Below, piece by piece: positions 8,936 to 17,569 of a DNA stretch of 64,000 nt (position 1 is its first letter; the number at the start of each line of letters is the position of its first letter). This DNA comes from JAWKHR01 sp041394725. Lineage in GTDB: Bacteria; Acidobacteriota; Vicinamibacteria; Vicinamibacterales; SCN-69-37. The stretch lies in NCBI GenBank assembly GCA_041394725.1, contig JAWKHR010000028.1, forward strand, positions 17,641 through 81,640, in the 5' to 3' direction. Below the pieces are notes generated by a model that was not told the origin of the DNA, made no database searches, and saw nothing but the letters and a program-made list of their open reading frames with translations. Position numbers and translations under genes: made by a program.

Positions 8936-9885
8936 GACATTGCCTCCATCGGCATCATCGTCGCCTTGTCGTAAGACCCCTCGGACTCGATGCTCCGGCC
9001 TGTGATCCAATCCGTCTCACCCGCGCTCGCCATCCAGCGCCGCAGGCGCTCAGGTGTCCCGAGATCGGACCAGCCGACCGCGGCCGGCCAGATCCGCACC
9101 CACAGGCCGGTGGCCTGCATCAGCACATCGCGGCAGAAATCGGCGACGGTCAGGCTCTCATAGTGCCTTTCGAGGAACGCCGTCCGCGCCGGCTCGGAGA
9201 CCTGGAGTGCGCCTGCGAACGTCCGAACCAGGTGGGGCAAGTGCCGTCGGTACAGATCGAGGAGCACGGACAACCGCGCGACAATGACCATCGTGTTCCA
9301 CACGGCGCGTTTCTCGAACAGGTTCGCCGCCGTCTGCGGAGACGGCTTTTCCACGAACGAGTCAACCGGCACGAAGCCCGAGTCGCCGCGCGGAGCCACG
9401 GCGGGACTGATCCATCCGTAGTCGCCGTCGGGTTCGGAGGGCTCCGCTCCGAAGAGCACGACACCGTATCCGCCGGACGCGACGGCCTCCACGGCATCGC
9501 GAATCGAATCCTGGAACGCAACCTCGTCGGTCACGCCGTGGTCGGACGGCGTCAACACGACGATCGGATCGCACCCCGACCCGATAGCGGGAAGCAGGCC
9601 GAACAGCACACCCGCGGCCGTTCCGCGATTGCGCGGCTGGTGGAGCAGTCGCACCGGACCCGGCCAGTTCACCGCCCGCAGATAGGGCTCGTGGGCGCGA
9701 TCGACGACCACGCTCGTCCTGCCAGAATCGACAATCGGCGCGATCCGGTCGATCGTGTCCTCGAGCAGGGTCCGCCCGCCGAACCCGCAGAACTGCTTTG
9801 GCACACCGGCCGTGATTCCGGCGAGACGGCTGCCCGATCCGCCGGCGAGCACGATCGCCCACACTTGTGAAGACGGCTGCATCAT
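8932..9885 (-). CDS. Mannose-1-phosphate guanylyltransferase-like nucleotidyltransferase
   Basis: Transfers a nucleotide to a sugar-1-phosphate to make a nucleotide sugar. The signature VLAGGSGSRL followed by VPKQF is the nucleotide-binding loop of the GMP/PMI family. Further conserved features are TPSDHGV (the metal and base site region), FVEKP and WNTMV. At 317 residues it has only the catalytic domain, without the C-terminal isomerase or beta-helix of longer forms. The ATG at 9885 has a GGAGG site 8 bases upstream. A nucleotide-sugar maker next to a GT4 enzyme could supply its donor, but the sugar cannot be told from sequence. Upstream lies palindrome B. Confidence 0.85.
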   Translation of the reverse strand: MMQPSSQVWAIVLAGGSGSRLAGITAGVPKQFCGFGGRTLLEDTIDRIAPIVDSGRTSVVVDRAHEPYLRAVNWPGPVRLLHQPRNRGTAAGVLFGLLPAIGSGCDPIVVLTPSDHGVTDEVAFQDSIRDAVEAVASGGYGVVLFGAEPSEPDGDYGWISPAVAPRGDSGFVPVDSFVEKPSPQTAANLFEKRAVWNTMVIVARLSVLLDLYRRHLPHLVRTFAGALQVSEPARTAFLERHYESLTVADFCRDVLMQATGLWVRIWPAAVGWSDLGTPERLRRWMASAGETDWITGRSIESEGSYDKATMMPMEAMS

Positions 9886-10157
9886 GTGGCATCCTCCATG
9901 GCCAAGGGCGATCCTGTTCCTCGACACGAACTGCATCGGTCGCGCCGTCTGAAAGCACGCGCCGTGCCAGGAGTGTGCGGGAGGCGCGCCCCACGATCGC
10001 ACAGCGTTCGTTGCTCGCGATCGCCGCGGTGCTGCGGCATTCTCAGCACTCGTGCCGAAAGATCCGCGGTCGCCATCCGCTGATGTGATCGTTGATTAAC
10101 GAGAGTTAATCAATCCGATCACTGCGATCGAAACCGTCGACCGGACCGATCGCGCGC
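9886..10157. other. Intergenic region with palindrome B
   Basis: This 272-base stretch separates the broken lgt gene from the nucleotidyltransferase gene. Short frames occur on both strands but none has a ribosome-binding site or family features. The only clear structure is the AT-rich palindrome at 10092-10113. Confidence 0.5.
10092..10113. promoter_or_regulatory. AT-rich palindrome B, perfect 9-bp arms around GAGA
   Basis: TTGATTAAC, GAGA, GTTAATCAA: a perfect dyad typical of a dimeric repressor or activator site. It lies about 210 bases upstream of the nucleotidyltransferase start at 9885. The core ATTAACGAGA is shared exactly with the site at 16748-16765, although the flanking genes are unrelated, which argues for binding by the same protein. 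Confidence 0.6.
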
Positions 10158-10931
10158 CTACGCGATGCGATCGCGAGGCGATCCACGGTTCTCCGCGGCG
10201 GGACGCGCCGCACTGCCTCGTACGATCAACGCGAGGCCTGCGGCGACAATCCCCAGCGTCGCCCACTGTGCCACGGTCATTCCCAGCGCCACGCGCTCGT
10301 TCACGCGAATGAACTCGATCGCGAAGCGCAGGATTGGTCAGAACGAAGTACACGCCGAGCACGCGGGCGTCCGGTGCGCGCTCACGGCGCGAGCGCATCA
10401 GGAAGGAGGCAATCGGGATAAGCGCCGCGGCCTCGTAGAGCTGCGTTGGGTGCACGCGCTCAAACGTGGGCGGCGATCCCTCGGGAAACGCCACGGCCCA
10501 CGGGAGACTGCTCGGCACACCGTAGTCGTCGCCGACGAGGAGGCACCCGATCCGCCCAATGGCATGGCCCACTGCCAGGGCCGGTGTCGCCGCCGCCAGG
10601 AGCGGAAGGATCGGCCACCGGCGGCGCTTCATCACCCAGAGTGCGGCGCCGATTCCGCCGCCGAAGCCGCCGAACCAGCTCATACCCGCGCGACTCAGCA
10701 GGAGAGATGCCGCCGGCTCCTCGCCCAGGTGCTCCAGCACCCAGAGGAACTTCGCGCCGACGAGGCCGCCGACGACACCGACAAGCGCGGCATCGCCCGC
10801 CTCGACCGGTAGCGCGCTCAGGCGGAGTTCGCGGGGCGAAAGAGCCAGAGCCCGACGAGGGCCGCGACGGCGACGAGGACGCCGAAGCTCGTGATCTCGA
10901 AAGCACCGATTCGGAAAAGAATCGGGTACAT
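10158..10931 (-). pseudogene. lgt: Prolipoprotein diacylglyceryl transferase, broken by two frameshifts
   Basis: The pieces together give a full Lgt. The N-terminus (MYPILFRIGAFEITSFG) is open from 10931 to a stop at 10818. The middle continues in another frame from about 10838 (VGVVGGLVGAKFLWVLEHLG, then GRIGCLLVGDDYG and HPTQLYE) to about 10340. The C-terminus resumes in a third frame (LRFAIEFIRVNERVALG) and ends with TAG at 10158-10160. Each break needs one small indel, near 10838 and near 10340. Two breaks in one gene suggest decay, though assembly errors are possible. An intact lgt lies at 50915-51739, so loss here would be tolerated. It is the last gene of the copper operon. Confidence 0.85.
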
Positions 10932-10980
10932 CTCATGGCCCGCGTGCGACGAGCCCGAACGGCAAAGATCCCCTCGCCGT

Positions 10981-11457
10981 TCAGCCGCCGCTCTTGATCG
11001 GCACGCCGCAGGTCGGCATGGCTTTCCCCAGGTAGGGATTCGCCACGGCGTCGCCACGCTGGACCCATCGCGCGTTCTTCATCGTGCAGACGAACCCCTT
11101 CAGCCCCGGAATGTTGGCGTCGAGGAACTTCGGCACCAGCGCGTCGCTGAGCGGGGCGAGCCTGGCGCGGGCCTCGTCAAGTGTCGTGGCCTTGGCCAGC
11201 GCGTCCGCCGCCATTCCGGCATCCCGACCGGCGAGGTCGGCAGCGAGTGGGCGCAGTGCCGCTGCGGCGGCCGCTACGCCCTCCAACGAGTCCTGCACGA
11301 GTGCCGCGTGGATCCGATCGTAGGCAGCGAACGCACGATCGACCGGCCGCTCCTGCGCCCAGACGGCGGGAGCGATCGCGAGCGTCACGACCAAAGCCAG
11401 CGCGGCGCGCGCCGCCGGCCTGAGGAACGCGATCGTCCTTGATGTTCTCGATGTCAC
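10981..11457 (-). CDS. Exported DUF3347-like metal-resistance protein
   Basis: A 158-residue secreted protein: signal peptide about 1-35 ending near VWAQ, a helical DUF3347-like middle, and a C-terminal Cys pair in GFVCTMKNARW and GKAMPTCGVPIK. DUF3347 modules are found in or beside CusB-type adaptors; the two cysteines with Met residues suggest copper or silver binding. The GTG start at 11457 is chosen for its AAGGAG site. A close relative is encoded at 52143-52595 and a third copy is built into the CusB-like protein (about residues 172-308). Exact function unknown. Confidence 0.8.
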   Translation of the reverse strand: MTSRTSRTIAFLRPAARAALALVVTLAIAPAVWAQERPVDRAFAAYDRIHAALVQDSLEGVAAAAAALRPLAADLAGRDAGMAADALAKATTLDEARARLAPLSDALVPKFLDANIPGLKGFVCTMKNARWVQRGDAVANPYLGKAMPTCGVPIKSGG

Positions 11458-11477
11458 TGTTTGCTCCTTCCGCCGGC

Positions 11478-11900
11478 CTACTGTCCGGCCGCTGCCAGCG
11501 TCGTCTTTGGCGTCCATTCTCTCGACGTGCCATCCTCGAACCGCTGGACGACGCGCCATGCGATCTCGGTGCCCTCACGCGGATTGCGCGCCGTGAACAC
11601 CAGCTCCCCGAACTGCCTGGGCGGAATCTGGACCTTCCATCGGATGCCGATCGTGCGGTCGCCGGCACGCTGCAGCTCGGCGGTCCACCCGCTCGACGCG
11701 AGCACGCCCGAGATCGTCACGCCTTCGGGCGCTACCAGATCGACACCGATGGTGGCGACCTGTCCTTCGGTCGGCACGCGAACGACGTACCGCTCGTTCG
11801 CGCCCAGCTTCGATTCCGCGGGGCCAATCGTGACGTGCGCCGCCAGGCCCACGACGGCGGCCAAGACGAGCCCACTCGTGACGACCAGACTGTTCCTCAT
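11478..11900 (-). CDS. YcnI-like (DUF1775) exported copper-binding protein
   Basis: A 140-residue exported protein. The signal peptide ends near VGLAA, so the mature protein would begin with His in AHVTIGP, the feature by which YcnI binds Cu(II) through its N-terminal histidine. The rest is the beta-sandwich expected of DUF1775, with the conserved Trp in SSGWTAEL and W in IRWKVQIPP. It is slightly short compared with YcnI proteins that carry a C-terminal membrane helix, which is absent here. It lies between a DUF3347 and a small periplasmic gene in the copper operon, supporting a periplasmic copper-binding role. Confidence 0.85.
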   Translation of the reverse strand: MRNSLVVTSGLVLAAVVGLAAHVTIGPAESKLGANERYVVRVPTEGQVATIGVDLVAPEGVTISGVLASSGWTAELQRAGDRTIGIRWKVQIPPRQFGELVFTARNPREGTEIAWRVVQRFEDGTSREWTPKTTLAAAGQ

Positions 11901-11936
11901 CGGTCCTCCTTGGGGAGCTTGCGCTCCGAGAAAGAG

Positions 11937-12275
11937 CTACTTCGCGGCCAGCCTGAGCTCGGTGGCCACGGTGTCGCTCCCGCCTTCCTCGTGGTTCACG
12001 ACGACTACGATGCGTTCGTCCTTCGCAATCTTCGCCGCGGCGTAGGTCACGACCGTGTCGCCTCGCTTGACCCTCGTCTTGTCCGTGATCGTGAACCAGA
12101 GGTTGACGTCCTTCTTTGTCTCCGGGTCCACGGTCTTGACGTGGAGCTTCGCGGCCTCGACCGCGAGGACGGTGCCTGGGTAGAGTACGTCATGGGCCCA
12201 CACCGCGGCGGATCCCGCCAACACGAATGCGAGCGTGGCCGCCACGATGCTGGTGAACGCTGTTCGTCTCTTCAT
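11937..12275 (-). CDS. Small exported protein of unknown function in the copper operon
   Basis: A 112-residue protein with a signal peptide ending near SAAVWAH and a small all-beta mature region (YPGTVLAVEAAKLHVKTV, KTRVKRGDTVV). The mature N-terminal histidine after WA could bind metal, as in YcnI, but that is a guess. The ATG at 12275 is preferred over one 9 bases upstream because AAGGAG then has proper spacing. The fold resembles DUF5666-like or OB-type periplasmic proteins, but I do not recognise the family with certainty. Confidence 0.7.
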   Translation of the reverse strand: MKRRTAFTSIVAATLAFVLAGSAAVWAHDVLYPGTVLAVEAAKLHVKTVDPETKKDVNLWFTITDKTRVKRGDTVVTYAAAKIAKDERIVVVVNHEEGGSDTVATELRLAAK

Positions 12276-12297
12276 TGTCGTCATCTCCTTGTGCAGG

Positions 12298-12819
12298 TCA
12301 GATACCGTCTCCGCCAGCGGGGCGCCGCCGGGCGGACGTGTGACTGTGCCGGATGATCCATCGGCCGTCCTGGCGAATCACGACGTACGTGGCCAGTCCG
12401 CCCGACGTGACCGGGCGGTCGTCAACGGTCCGGGTGAGCGAGTAGTCCGCGGTCACGTATGCGGCCTCCGCGCCGAGCAACTGCACCTTCACGTTGTTGT
12501 GTGAGAACTGAAGCCCATTGAACGATTTGAGCTCGGGCCCCAGGTGACGGTCGCGATAGTCGGCCCAGCCGGGGTTGATCCCGCCGCCTTCGTACACCGT
12601 CACGTCGGGGTGATACATCGTCGCGAGCTTGTTCAGGTCCTTCGCAGTGAAGGCGGCGTCGTATGCCGTGAACAACGCGACGATCTCCTGCTCCGGGCCA
12701 CCCTGTGCGTGATGTGCCTCGTGTCCCGCGGTCGCCTGCGCCGCCGCGCCGCCCGCTCCGACGACCAGACATCCCGCGGCCAACGCGACCGACCTGAGTG
12801 TGCCGCTGTACCTCTGCAT
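12298..12819 (-). CDS. Exported NTF2-like (SnoaL/DUF4440) protein
   Basis: A 173-residue exported protein: signal peptide about 1-28, a short His-rich stretch (GHEAHHAQ), then a SnoaL/DUF4440 fold with IVALFTAYDAAFTAKDL, MYHPDVTVYEGGG and GRWIIRHSHTS. These folds bind small molecules and are sometimes associated with copper or other metal operons; no catalytic residues can be assigned. The ATG at 12819 has an AAGGAGG site. Its terminal IRHSHTS motif is common in the DUF4440 group. Confidence 0.8.
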   Translation of the reverse strand: MQRYSGTLRSVALAAGCLVVGAGGAAAQATAGHEAHHAQGGPEQEIVALFTAYDAAFTAKDLNKLATMYHPDVTVYEGGGINPGWADYRDRHLGPELKSFNGLQFSHNNVKVQLLGAEAAYVTADYSLTRTVDDRPVTSGGLATYVVIRQDGRWIIRHSHTSARRRPAGGDGI

Positions 12820-12847
12820 ATAAGCCTCCTTCTGAACACCGCGCGGG

Positions 12848-13426
12848 CTAGCTGCCGCCGCCCTTCAGAAACTCCTGGATCTGCCGTTCACGTTCGAGGT
12901 CCGCAGGGCTCTTCGGATTCAGCGCTTCCATCTCGCGAATCTCGTCCGGTGTCAGCCGGGGCAAATGGCGGATGAAGTGCACAAGCTCCCACGAGTCCCC
13001 CCGCCCGTCTTCTGTGCCGGTTGACCACGCCGGCATTCCCGTGAATGGGACGCCCTCCTCGATCGCGTAGAACAGCGCGCCGTCGCTCAGCTCCTGTGTC
13101 CCGGCGGCGCGCATGTCGGGCGCGGGCGGAAACAGTCCACGGCCGATCTCGACCTGGCCGCTGCCGTCGTTGCCGTGGCACATGGCGCAGTGGTCCGCCC
13201 AGTGCTCCATGCCCGCTCGCAGGACTTCCGGCGTCAACTCGACGGGGTTGGTCATCGACCGATACTCGGCGGGCAGCGTCCACGTACGCGCCAACGCGGC
13301 CAGGCGAGCCTCGCCGGACCACGGCGAGCGACGGGCGCTCAGGCCGATCCCGCGAGTGGCGACGGCGGCGGCCAGGACGAGCAACGCCACCGCAACCACC
13401 ACAATCCACTTTCTCCTGCTGCGCAT
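12848..13426 (-). CDS. Membrane-anchored class I cytochrome c
   Basis: A 192-residue protein with an uncleaved or cleavable N-terminal helix (about 7-24), one haem motif CAMCH (80-84) and a likely axial methionine in FTGMPAW (131). It probably carries electrons in the periplasm, for example from a copper oxidase. It overlaps nothing and lies 8 bases after copB. The start at 13426 is chosen because it gives a proper signal anchor; a longer frame upstream enters copB. Confidence 0.88.
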   Translation of the reverse strand: MRSRRKWIVVVAVALLVLAAAVATRGIGLSARRSPWSGEARLAALARTWTLPAEYRSMTNPVELTPEVLRAGMEHWADHCAMCHGNDGSGQVEIGRGLFPPAPDMRAAGTQELSDGALFYAIEEGVPFTGMPAWSTGTEDGRGDSWELVHFIRHLPRLTPDEIREMEALNPKSPADLERERQIQEFLKGGGS

Positions 13427-13434
13427 GGGAGACC

Positions 13435-14274
13435 CTACTGCCAGAACCGCAAGCCAACGACGAACCTCGCGCCGCCGGTCCTCTCGCCCGCGGCTCTCGC
13501 GGCGTCGGCCGTGCCGAAGAACTTCCGATCCCACGTCACGCCGAGATAGGGAGCCAACTCACGCCGGAGCTCGTAGCGAACCCGAAGACCCGCGTCGACC
13601 TGGCTCAAGCCGGTGCCAATGCCGCGCTCTGGATCGGACTTGCCATACACCTCGATCTCAACGAGGGGCTGGAGAATCAGGCGATTGCTGAGCAGCAGCT
13701 CGTACTCGCCCTCGAAGCGGAAATGCGTCCGACCGCCGGTCCCGACGTAGGCCGTGCCTTCGACTTCGAACCAGTAAGGCGCCAGGCCCTGAATGCCGAT
13801 CGCGGCCCACGTCCGGGCCGGACCGGGTCGGACATCCTGCCGGACACCAGCGACGACGTCCCACCATCGGGCGATGGCGCGCCCATAGAGAAGGTCCGCG
13901 TAGGCATCGCCGACGCGGCCGCCGTCGGCATGGCCGTCGGTTCGGAACCAGAACCGGTCGAGGTCGCGTCCGATCCAGCCGCGCGTGTCCCAGCTCGCGC
14001 CGCGTTCGCTGCCGTCCGCCTGCCACTCGAGCTGGTCGAACAGGACGAAGTAGTTGATCGCGTTGTCGTGGACCGTGTGGCCGTCCACGTCGGGAAACGC
14101 GGCCTTGCGATCCTCGTCCGTGACCGGCGGGATGCCCGCCGGAAGCTGCGTAGGCTGCTGGGGATGCTGATGCTGCGCAGGCGGCGCGGCATTCGACGCC
14201 TGGCCGCTCGAGATCGCGGGCCACAGCAGCGCCAGGGCGCCAATCGCGAGCGTTCGTGAGCACTGCGCCATCAT
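13435..14274 (-). CDS. copB: Copper resistance protein B, outer-membrane barrel
   Basis: A 279-residue exported protein: signal peptide, a short His/Pro/Gln-rich segment (QHQHPQQPTQ), then the CopB barrel with conserved DGHTVHDNAINYFVLFDQLEW and alternating amphipathic strands ending in an aromatic residue (GLRFWQ). CopB is the outer-membrane partner of the CopA oxidase. The ATG at 14274 overlaps the copA stop (ATGATGA), a classic coupled copAB arrangement. Known CopB proteins often have longer Met-rich N-termini; this one is lean. Confidence 0.93.
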   Translation of the reverse strand: MMAQCSRTLAIGALALLWPAISSGQASNAAPPAQHQHPQQPTQLPAGIPPVTDEDRKAAFPDVDGHTVHDNAINYFVLFDQLEWQADGSERGASWDTRGWIGRDLDRFWFRTDGHADGGRVGDAYADLLYGRAIARWWDVVAGVRQDVRPGPARTWAAIGIQGLAPYWFEVEGTAYVGTGGRTHFRFEGEYELLLSNRLILQPLVEIEVYGKSDPERGIGTGLSQVDAGLRVRYELRRELAPYLGVTWDRKFFGTADAARAAGERTGGARFVVGLRFWQ

Positions 14275-16067
14275 TCTTCCACCCGGACTTCGCGGAACAT
14301 GCCCGCTTCCATGTGGAAGAGCAGATGGCAGTGGAAGGCCCACCGCCCAAGCGCGTCGGCCCTCACGCGGAAGCTGCGCTTGCTGCCGGGCGGCATGTCG
14401 ACCGTGTGCTTGCGCAGGTGGAACCGCCCGGCATCGTCTTCCACATCGCTCCACATGCCGTGCAGGTGGATCGGATGCGTCATCATCGTGTCGTTCACAA
14501 GGACGATGCGGAGCCGCTCCCCGTAGGTGAGGCGAACGGGTTCCGCACCCGAGAACTTGATCCCGTCGAACGACCAGGCGAACCGTGCCATGTGGCCCGT
14601 GAGGTGCAGTTCCACCGTGCGCCCGGGGTCGCGGCCGTCAGGATCCTCGAACACGTTCGTGAGATCGGCATAGGTGAGCACGCGTCGGCCGTTCCCGCGC
14701 AGCCCGATGCCGGGGTCGTCGAGCTTCGAGGTCGGCATCATCGTCTGCATGTCCACGAGTGGATTGCTCTTCTCGCTCGCGGGGTGCGTCTGCATGCCGC
14801 CCATCGTGGACATGTCGTGACCTGCGTGCGGATCGGGCGGAGGTGGCGGCTGTCCCGGCATCACGTGACCGGCGTGCGGATCGGCCGGCGCCGGGCCCAT
14901 CGCGCTCATGTCGTGACCCATATCCGCCATCGTCAGGAGGGGGCGCGGGTCCAGATCCGGGACCTCGGCCTGTAGCTCTTGACGCACAGCGAGCGTACCG
15001 GCCGCGTAGCCCGTGCGGTCCATCGCCTGCGCGAAGATGGTGAATGCGTCCTGGCCGGACGGCTCGACGATAACGTCGAGGGTCTCGGCGACGGCGAGGC
15101 GGAATTCGTCGACGGTCACGGGGTGAACGTACTGGCCGTCGGCCGCGACGACCGTCATCTTCAGGCCCGGAACACGGACATCGAAGTAGGTCATCGCCGC
15201 GCCGTTGATGAACCGCAGCCGCACGCGCTCGCCCGGAGAGAACAGGCCGGTCCAGTTGCCAGCCGGCGCGTGTCCGTTCATCAGGTACGTGTACGTGTAC
15301 CCGGTGACGTCGGCCAGGTCCGCCGGGCTCATGCGCATCTCGCCCCAGGCGGCCCGCTCCGCGATGGTGGCGCCGAACCCGCGCTCACCAACGTCGCGGA
15401 AGAAGTCGCCGACCGTGCGCTGGCGGAAGTTGTAGTAGTCGGACTGCTTCTTCAGCTTCGCGAAGACGCGATCGGGATTCTCGTCCGTCCAGTCCGACAG
15501 CATCACGACGTGCTCGCGGTCGTACTGGAACGGCTCGGGCTCGCGCGGTTCGATGAGGAGCGGTCCGTAGACGCCGCGCTGTTCCTGAAAGCCGGAATGG
15601 CTGTGGTACCAGTAGGTTCCACTCTGTCGCACATGAAACCGGTACACGTAGGTTTCGCCTGGGCGGATGCCGTGGAAGCTCAGTCCCGGCACACCGTCCA
15701 TGTTGGCCGGCAGGAGGATGCCGTGCCAGTGGATCGAGGTGTCCTCGCCGGCGAGCGCATTCGCCACGCGCAGGGTCACCGTGTCGCCCTCGCGCCAGCG
15801 GAGCACCGGGGCGGGAATCGTCCCGTTGACCGCCACGGCCATCCGAGGCGAGCCGGTGAAATTCATGGGCGTCTCGCCGATGCGCAGATCGAAGTCCGTG
15901 CCCGACAGCATCGCGGACTGCTGCGGCTCGACCGCCGCCGCCCAAGCACCGGGCTTCCACAGCCCAAGTCCGGCGACGGCGCCGCCCATGGCCAGACCCT
16001 TCACGAACGTCCGGCGCGACGGGAGCACTTGATGGCGAAAGCGTAGCGCGTGATTCTCCGAACTCAT
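14271..16067 (-). CDS. copA: CopA-type periplasmic multicopper oxidase
   Basis: Oxidises Cu(I) to less toxic Cu(II) in the periplasm. The 598-residue protein begins with a TAT signal (SRRTFVKG) and carries all four copper-binding clusters: IHWHG, YWYHSHSG, HPIHLHGMW and the C-terminal FHCHLLFHMEAGM. A Met/His-rich insert (about 370-440 with repeats such as GHDMSAMG and PHAGHDM) could store extra copper. The ATG at 16067 is chosen over upstream starts because it has a GAGGAAGG site and precedes the signal. Named CopA after the oxidase, distinct from the CopA ATPase at 1-2545. Confidence 0.95.
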   Translation of the reverse strand: MSSENHALRFRHQVLPSRRTFVKGLAMGGAVAGLGLWKPGAWAAAVEPQQSAMLSGTDFDLRIGETPMNFTGSPRMAVAVNGTIPAPVLRWREGDTVTLRVANALAGEDTSIHWHGILLPANMDGVPGLSFHGIRPGETYVYRFHVRQSGTYWYHSHSGFQEQRGVYGPLLIEPREPEPFQYDREHVVMLSDWTDENPDRVFAKLKKQSDYYNFRQRTVGDFFRDVGERGFGATIAERAAWGEMRMSPADLADVTGYTYTYLMNGHAPAGNWTGLFSPGERVRLRFINGAAMTYFDVRVPGLKMTVVAADGQYVHPVTVDEFRLAVAETLDVIVEPSGQDAFTIFAQAMDRTGYAAGTLAVRQELQAEVPDLDPRPLLTMADMGHDMSAMGPAPADPHAGHVMPGQPPPPPDPHAGHDMSTMGGMQTHPASEKSNPLVDMQTMMPTSKLDDPGIGLRGNGRRVLTYADLTNVFEDPDGRDPGRTVELHLTGHMARFAWSFDGIKFSGAEPVRLTYGERLRIVLVNDTMMTHPIHLHGMWSDVEDDAGRFHLRKHTVDMPPGSKRSFRVRADALGRWAFHCHLLFHMEAGMFREVRVEE

Positions 16068-16186
16068 TGCCCTTCCTCGGTTCCAACTCTCCTGCAGCGC
16101 CGTTGGCGCGGTGATCCTCGGCCCCACGAACGCCGCGCGGTGATCGAGCGACCCTCGTGGGGGACACCATTGGGTTGGAGGCTGGA

Positions 16187-16693
16187 TCAGACTCGAAGAA
16201 CGACTCGCGGGCGGGGCAGGAATGGCGAGCCAGGCGACGGATGGCCGGCGACGTCGCGTGCGTCCGGGCGCGCCGCGTGGAGCGGCGCCTCCGCCGGGAC
16301 GGTGGCGGGCGGGACAGGCAGCGTGCCAGCATCGACACGCGCGACCGCCACGGCCCGTCGCAGCGTGCGCTCGCCGGCCGCGCAGCAGCACGTCAGCATC
16401 ACATCCGTCTGGGGCCGGGTCTGGCTTGTCGCATGAACTGCGTGCGAAGATCCGTGCTGCTGGCCGACCGACGCCGCCGCGGGCGCCTCGTGGACAATAG
16501 GCTGTGCACCGACGGTATGCGAATCGTGACCTTCATGGGGCGAGGCGGACCACGCTGGCGTGGATCCCTGATGCACGCGCGCCTCGCAGAACGCGGGGCA
16601 GAACGCGGCGACCGCGGGCGCGCAGGAAAGAGAGAAGGCAATCGCCAGACCGAAGGCCTGGCGCATCCAAGCGTTCGCGAAGACGTTCATCAT
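16187..16693 (-). CDS. Exported Cys/His-rich protein heading the copper operon
   Basis: From ATG 16693 this is 168 residues: an N-terminal hydrophobic signal (about 8-29), an FCPAFCE pair, a His-rich middle (HEGHDSHTVG) and a TCCC cluster. The pattern of N-terminal helix, Cys cluster and Pro-rich tail is shared by the proteins at 41550 and 52877, each of which also stands first in a metal-efflux unit. No known family is recognised. An in-frame ATG at 16750 would overlap palindrome C, so the later start is preferred; the start remains uncertain. Confidence 0.6.
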   Translation of the reverse strand: MMNVFANAWMRQAFGLAIAFSLSCAPAVAAFCPAFCEARVHQGSTPAWSASPHEGHDSHTVGAQPIVHEAPAAASVGQQHGSSHAVHATSQTRPQTDVMLTCCCAAGERTLRRAVAVARVDAGTLPVPPATVPAEAPLHAARPDARDVAGHPSPGSPFLPRPRVVLRV

Positions 16694-16747
16694 CCGCTGC
16701 AGGTACTCATAACACGCGCCCGACGCTTCTCGCCGCGGTCGCGCGCT

Positions 16748-16765
16748 CATTAACGAGAATTAATT
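16748..16765. promoter_or_regulatory. AT-rich palindrome C upstream of the copper operon
   Basis: CATTAACGAGAATTAATT, with ATTAACGAGA identical to palindrome B. It lies in the intergenic space between the copper operon (minus) and the response regulator gene (plus), about 55 bases before the likely start of the first copper gene. It could be the operator for the operon or for both directions. Confidence 0.55.
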
Positions 16766-16885
16766 GCCTGAGCCCAAAGTGCGTCGATTCTCATACGTGG
16801 ACGGCGGGCTTTCGAACGCGCTGAATCTGCCGCCTCGGTGAAGCGATGGCGTTGTGCGGCGCATGCCTGAACGAGGAATGATCAC

Positions 16886-17569
16886 GTGCGCATCCTGGTT
16901 GTTGAAGATGAACCGAAGGTCGCGGAATTCATTCGCAGCGAACTCTCGCAGGCGCAGTTCACGGTCGACGTCGCGGAAGACGGGAAGAGCGCACTCGACC
17001 GAATCGGTACCACCGTCTACGACCTGCTGATTCTCGACATCATGCTGCCGGACATGGACGGCTTCAGCGTCTGCCGGCAGGTGCGGTCCCTGGGGATGCT
17101 GACACCGGTCCTGATGCTCTCGGCCCGCAGCCTGGTGGACGACCGCGTCCGCGGCCTCGACTCGGGAGCGGACGACTATCTGACGAAGCCGTTTGACGTC
17201 ACCGAACTCGGCGCGAGGGTGCGCGCCCTGCTTCGACGCCATCGAGCGCCTGCCCTGGTCCCGCTGTCGGTGGCCGACCTCACGCTCGATCCGGTGACGC
17301 GGGTTGTCAAACGAGGGGACCGCCGCGTCGAATTGACCGCCAAGGAATATGACCTGCTCGAGTACCTCATGCGGCACGCCGGGCAGGCCCTGACGCGACA
17401 GATGATCGCTGATCAGGTCTGGGGATTCCGGTGGGAGCGGCTGACCAACGTCATCGACGTCTTCGTCAATCATCTCCGCAAGAAGATCGAGTTGCCGGAT
17501 GAGCCGCGGCTCGTCCATGCTGTCCGAGGAGTGGGCTATGTCATTCGGGAGCCGCAAGCCGCTGACTAG
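16886..17569 (+). CDS. copR: OmpR-family response regulator, CopR/CusR type
   Basis: A 227-residue response regulator: receiver domain with acidic pocket ED, phospho-acceptor Asp51 (ILDIMLPDMDG), Thr/Ser switch and the Lys of TKPFDV, followed by a winged-helix DNA-binding domain (about 125-225) with YDLLEYLMRHAGQ and WGFRWERLTNVIDVFVNHLRKK. It starts with GTG at 16886, preceded by GAGGAAT, and overlaps the sensor kinase gene by 32 bases. Adjacent divergent copper genes and the intergenic palindrome make it the probable regulator of the copper operon; the metal is inferred. Confidence 0.9.
   Translation: MRILVVEDEPKVAEFIRSELSQAQFTVDVAEDGKSALDRIGTTVYDLLILDIMLPDMDGFSVCRQVRSLGMLTPVLMLSARSLVDDRVRGLDSGADDYLTKPFDVTELGARVRALLRRHRAPALVPLSVADLTLDPVTRVVKRGDRRVELTAKEYDLLEYLMRHAGQALTRQMIADQVWGFRWERLTNVIDVFVNHLRKKIELPDEPRLVHAVRGVGYVIREPQAAD

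Noticed and set aside
10818..10820. In-frame TGA in the first lgt considered as a second selenocysteine codon
   Set aside because: Sequence after the TGA in the same frame is not Lgt-like, while the neighbouring frame continues the protein. It is a frameshift, not recoding.
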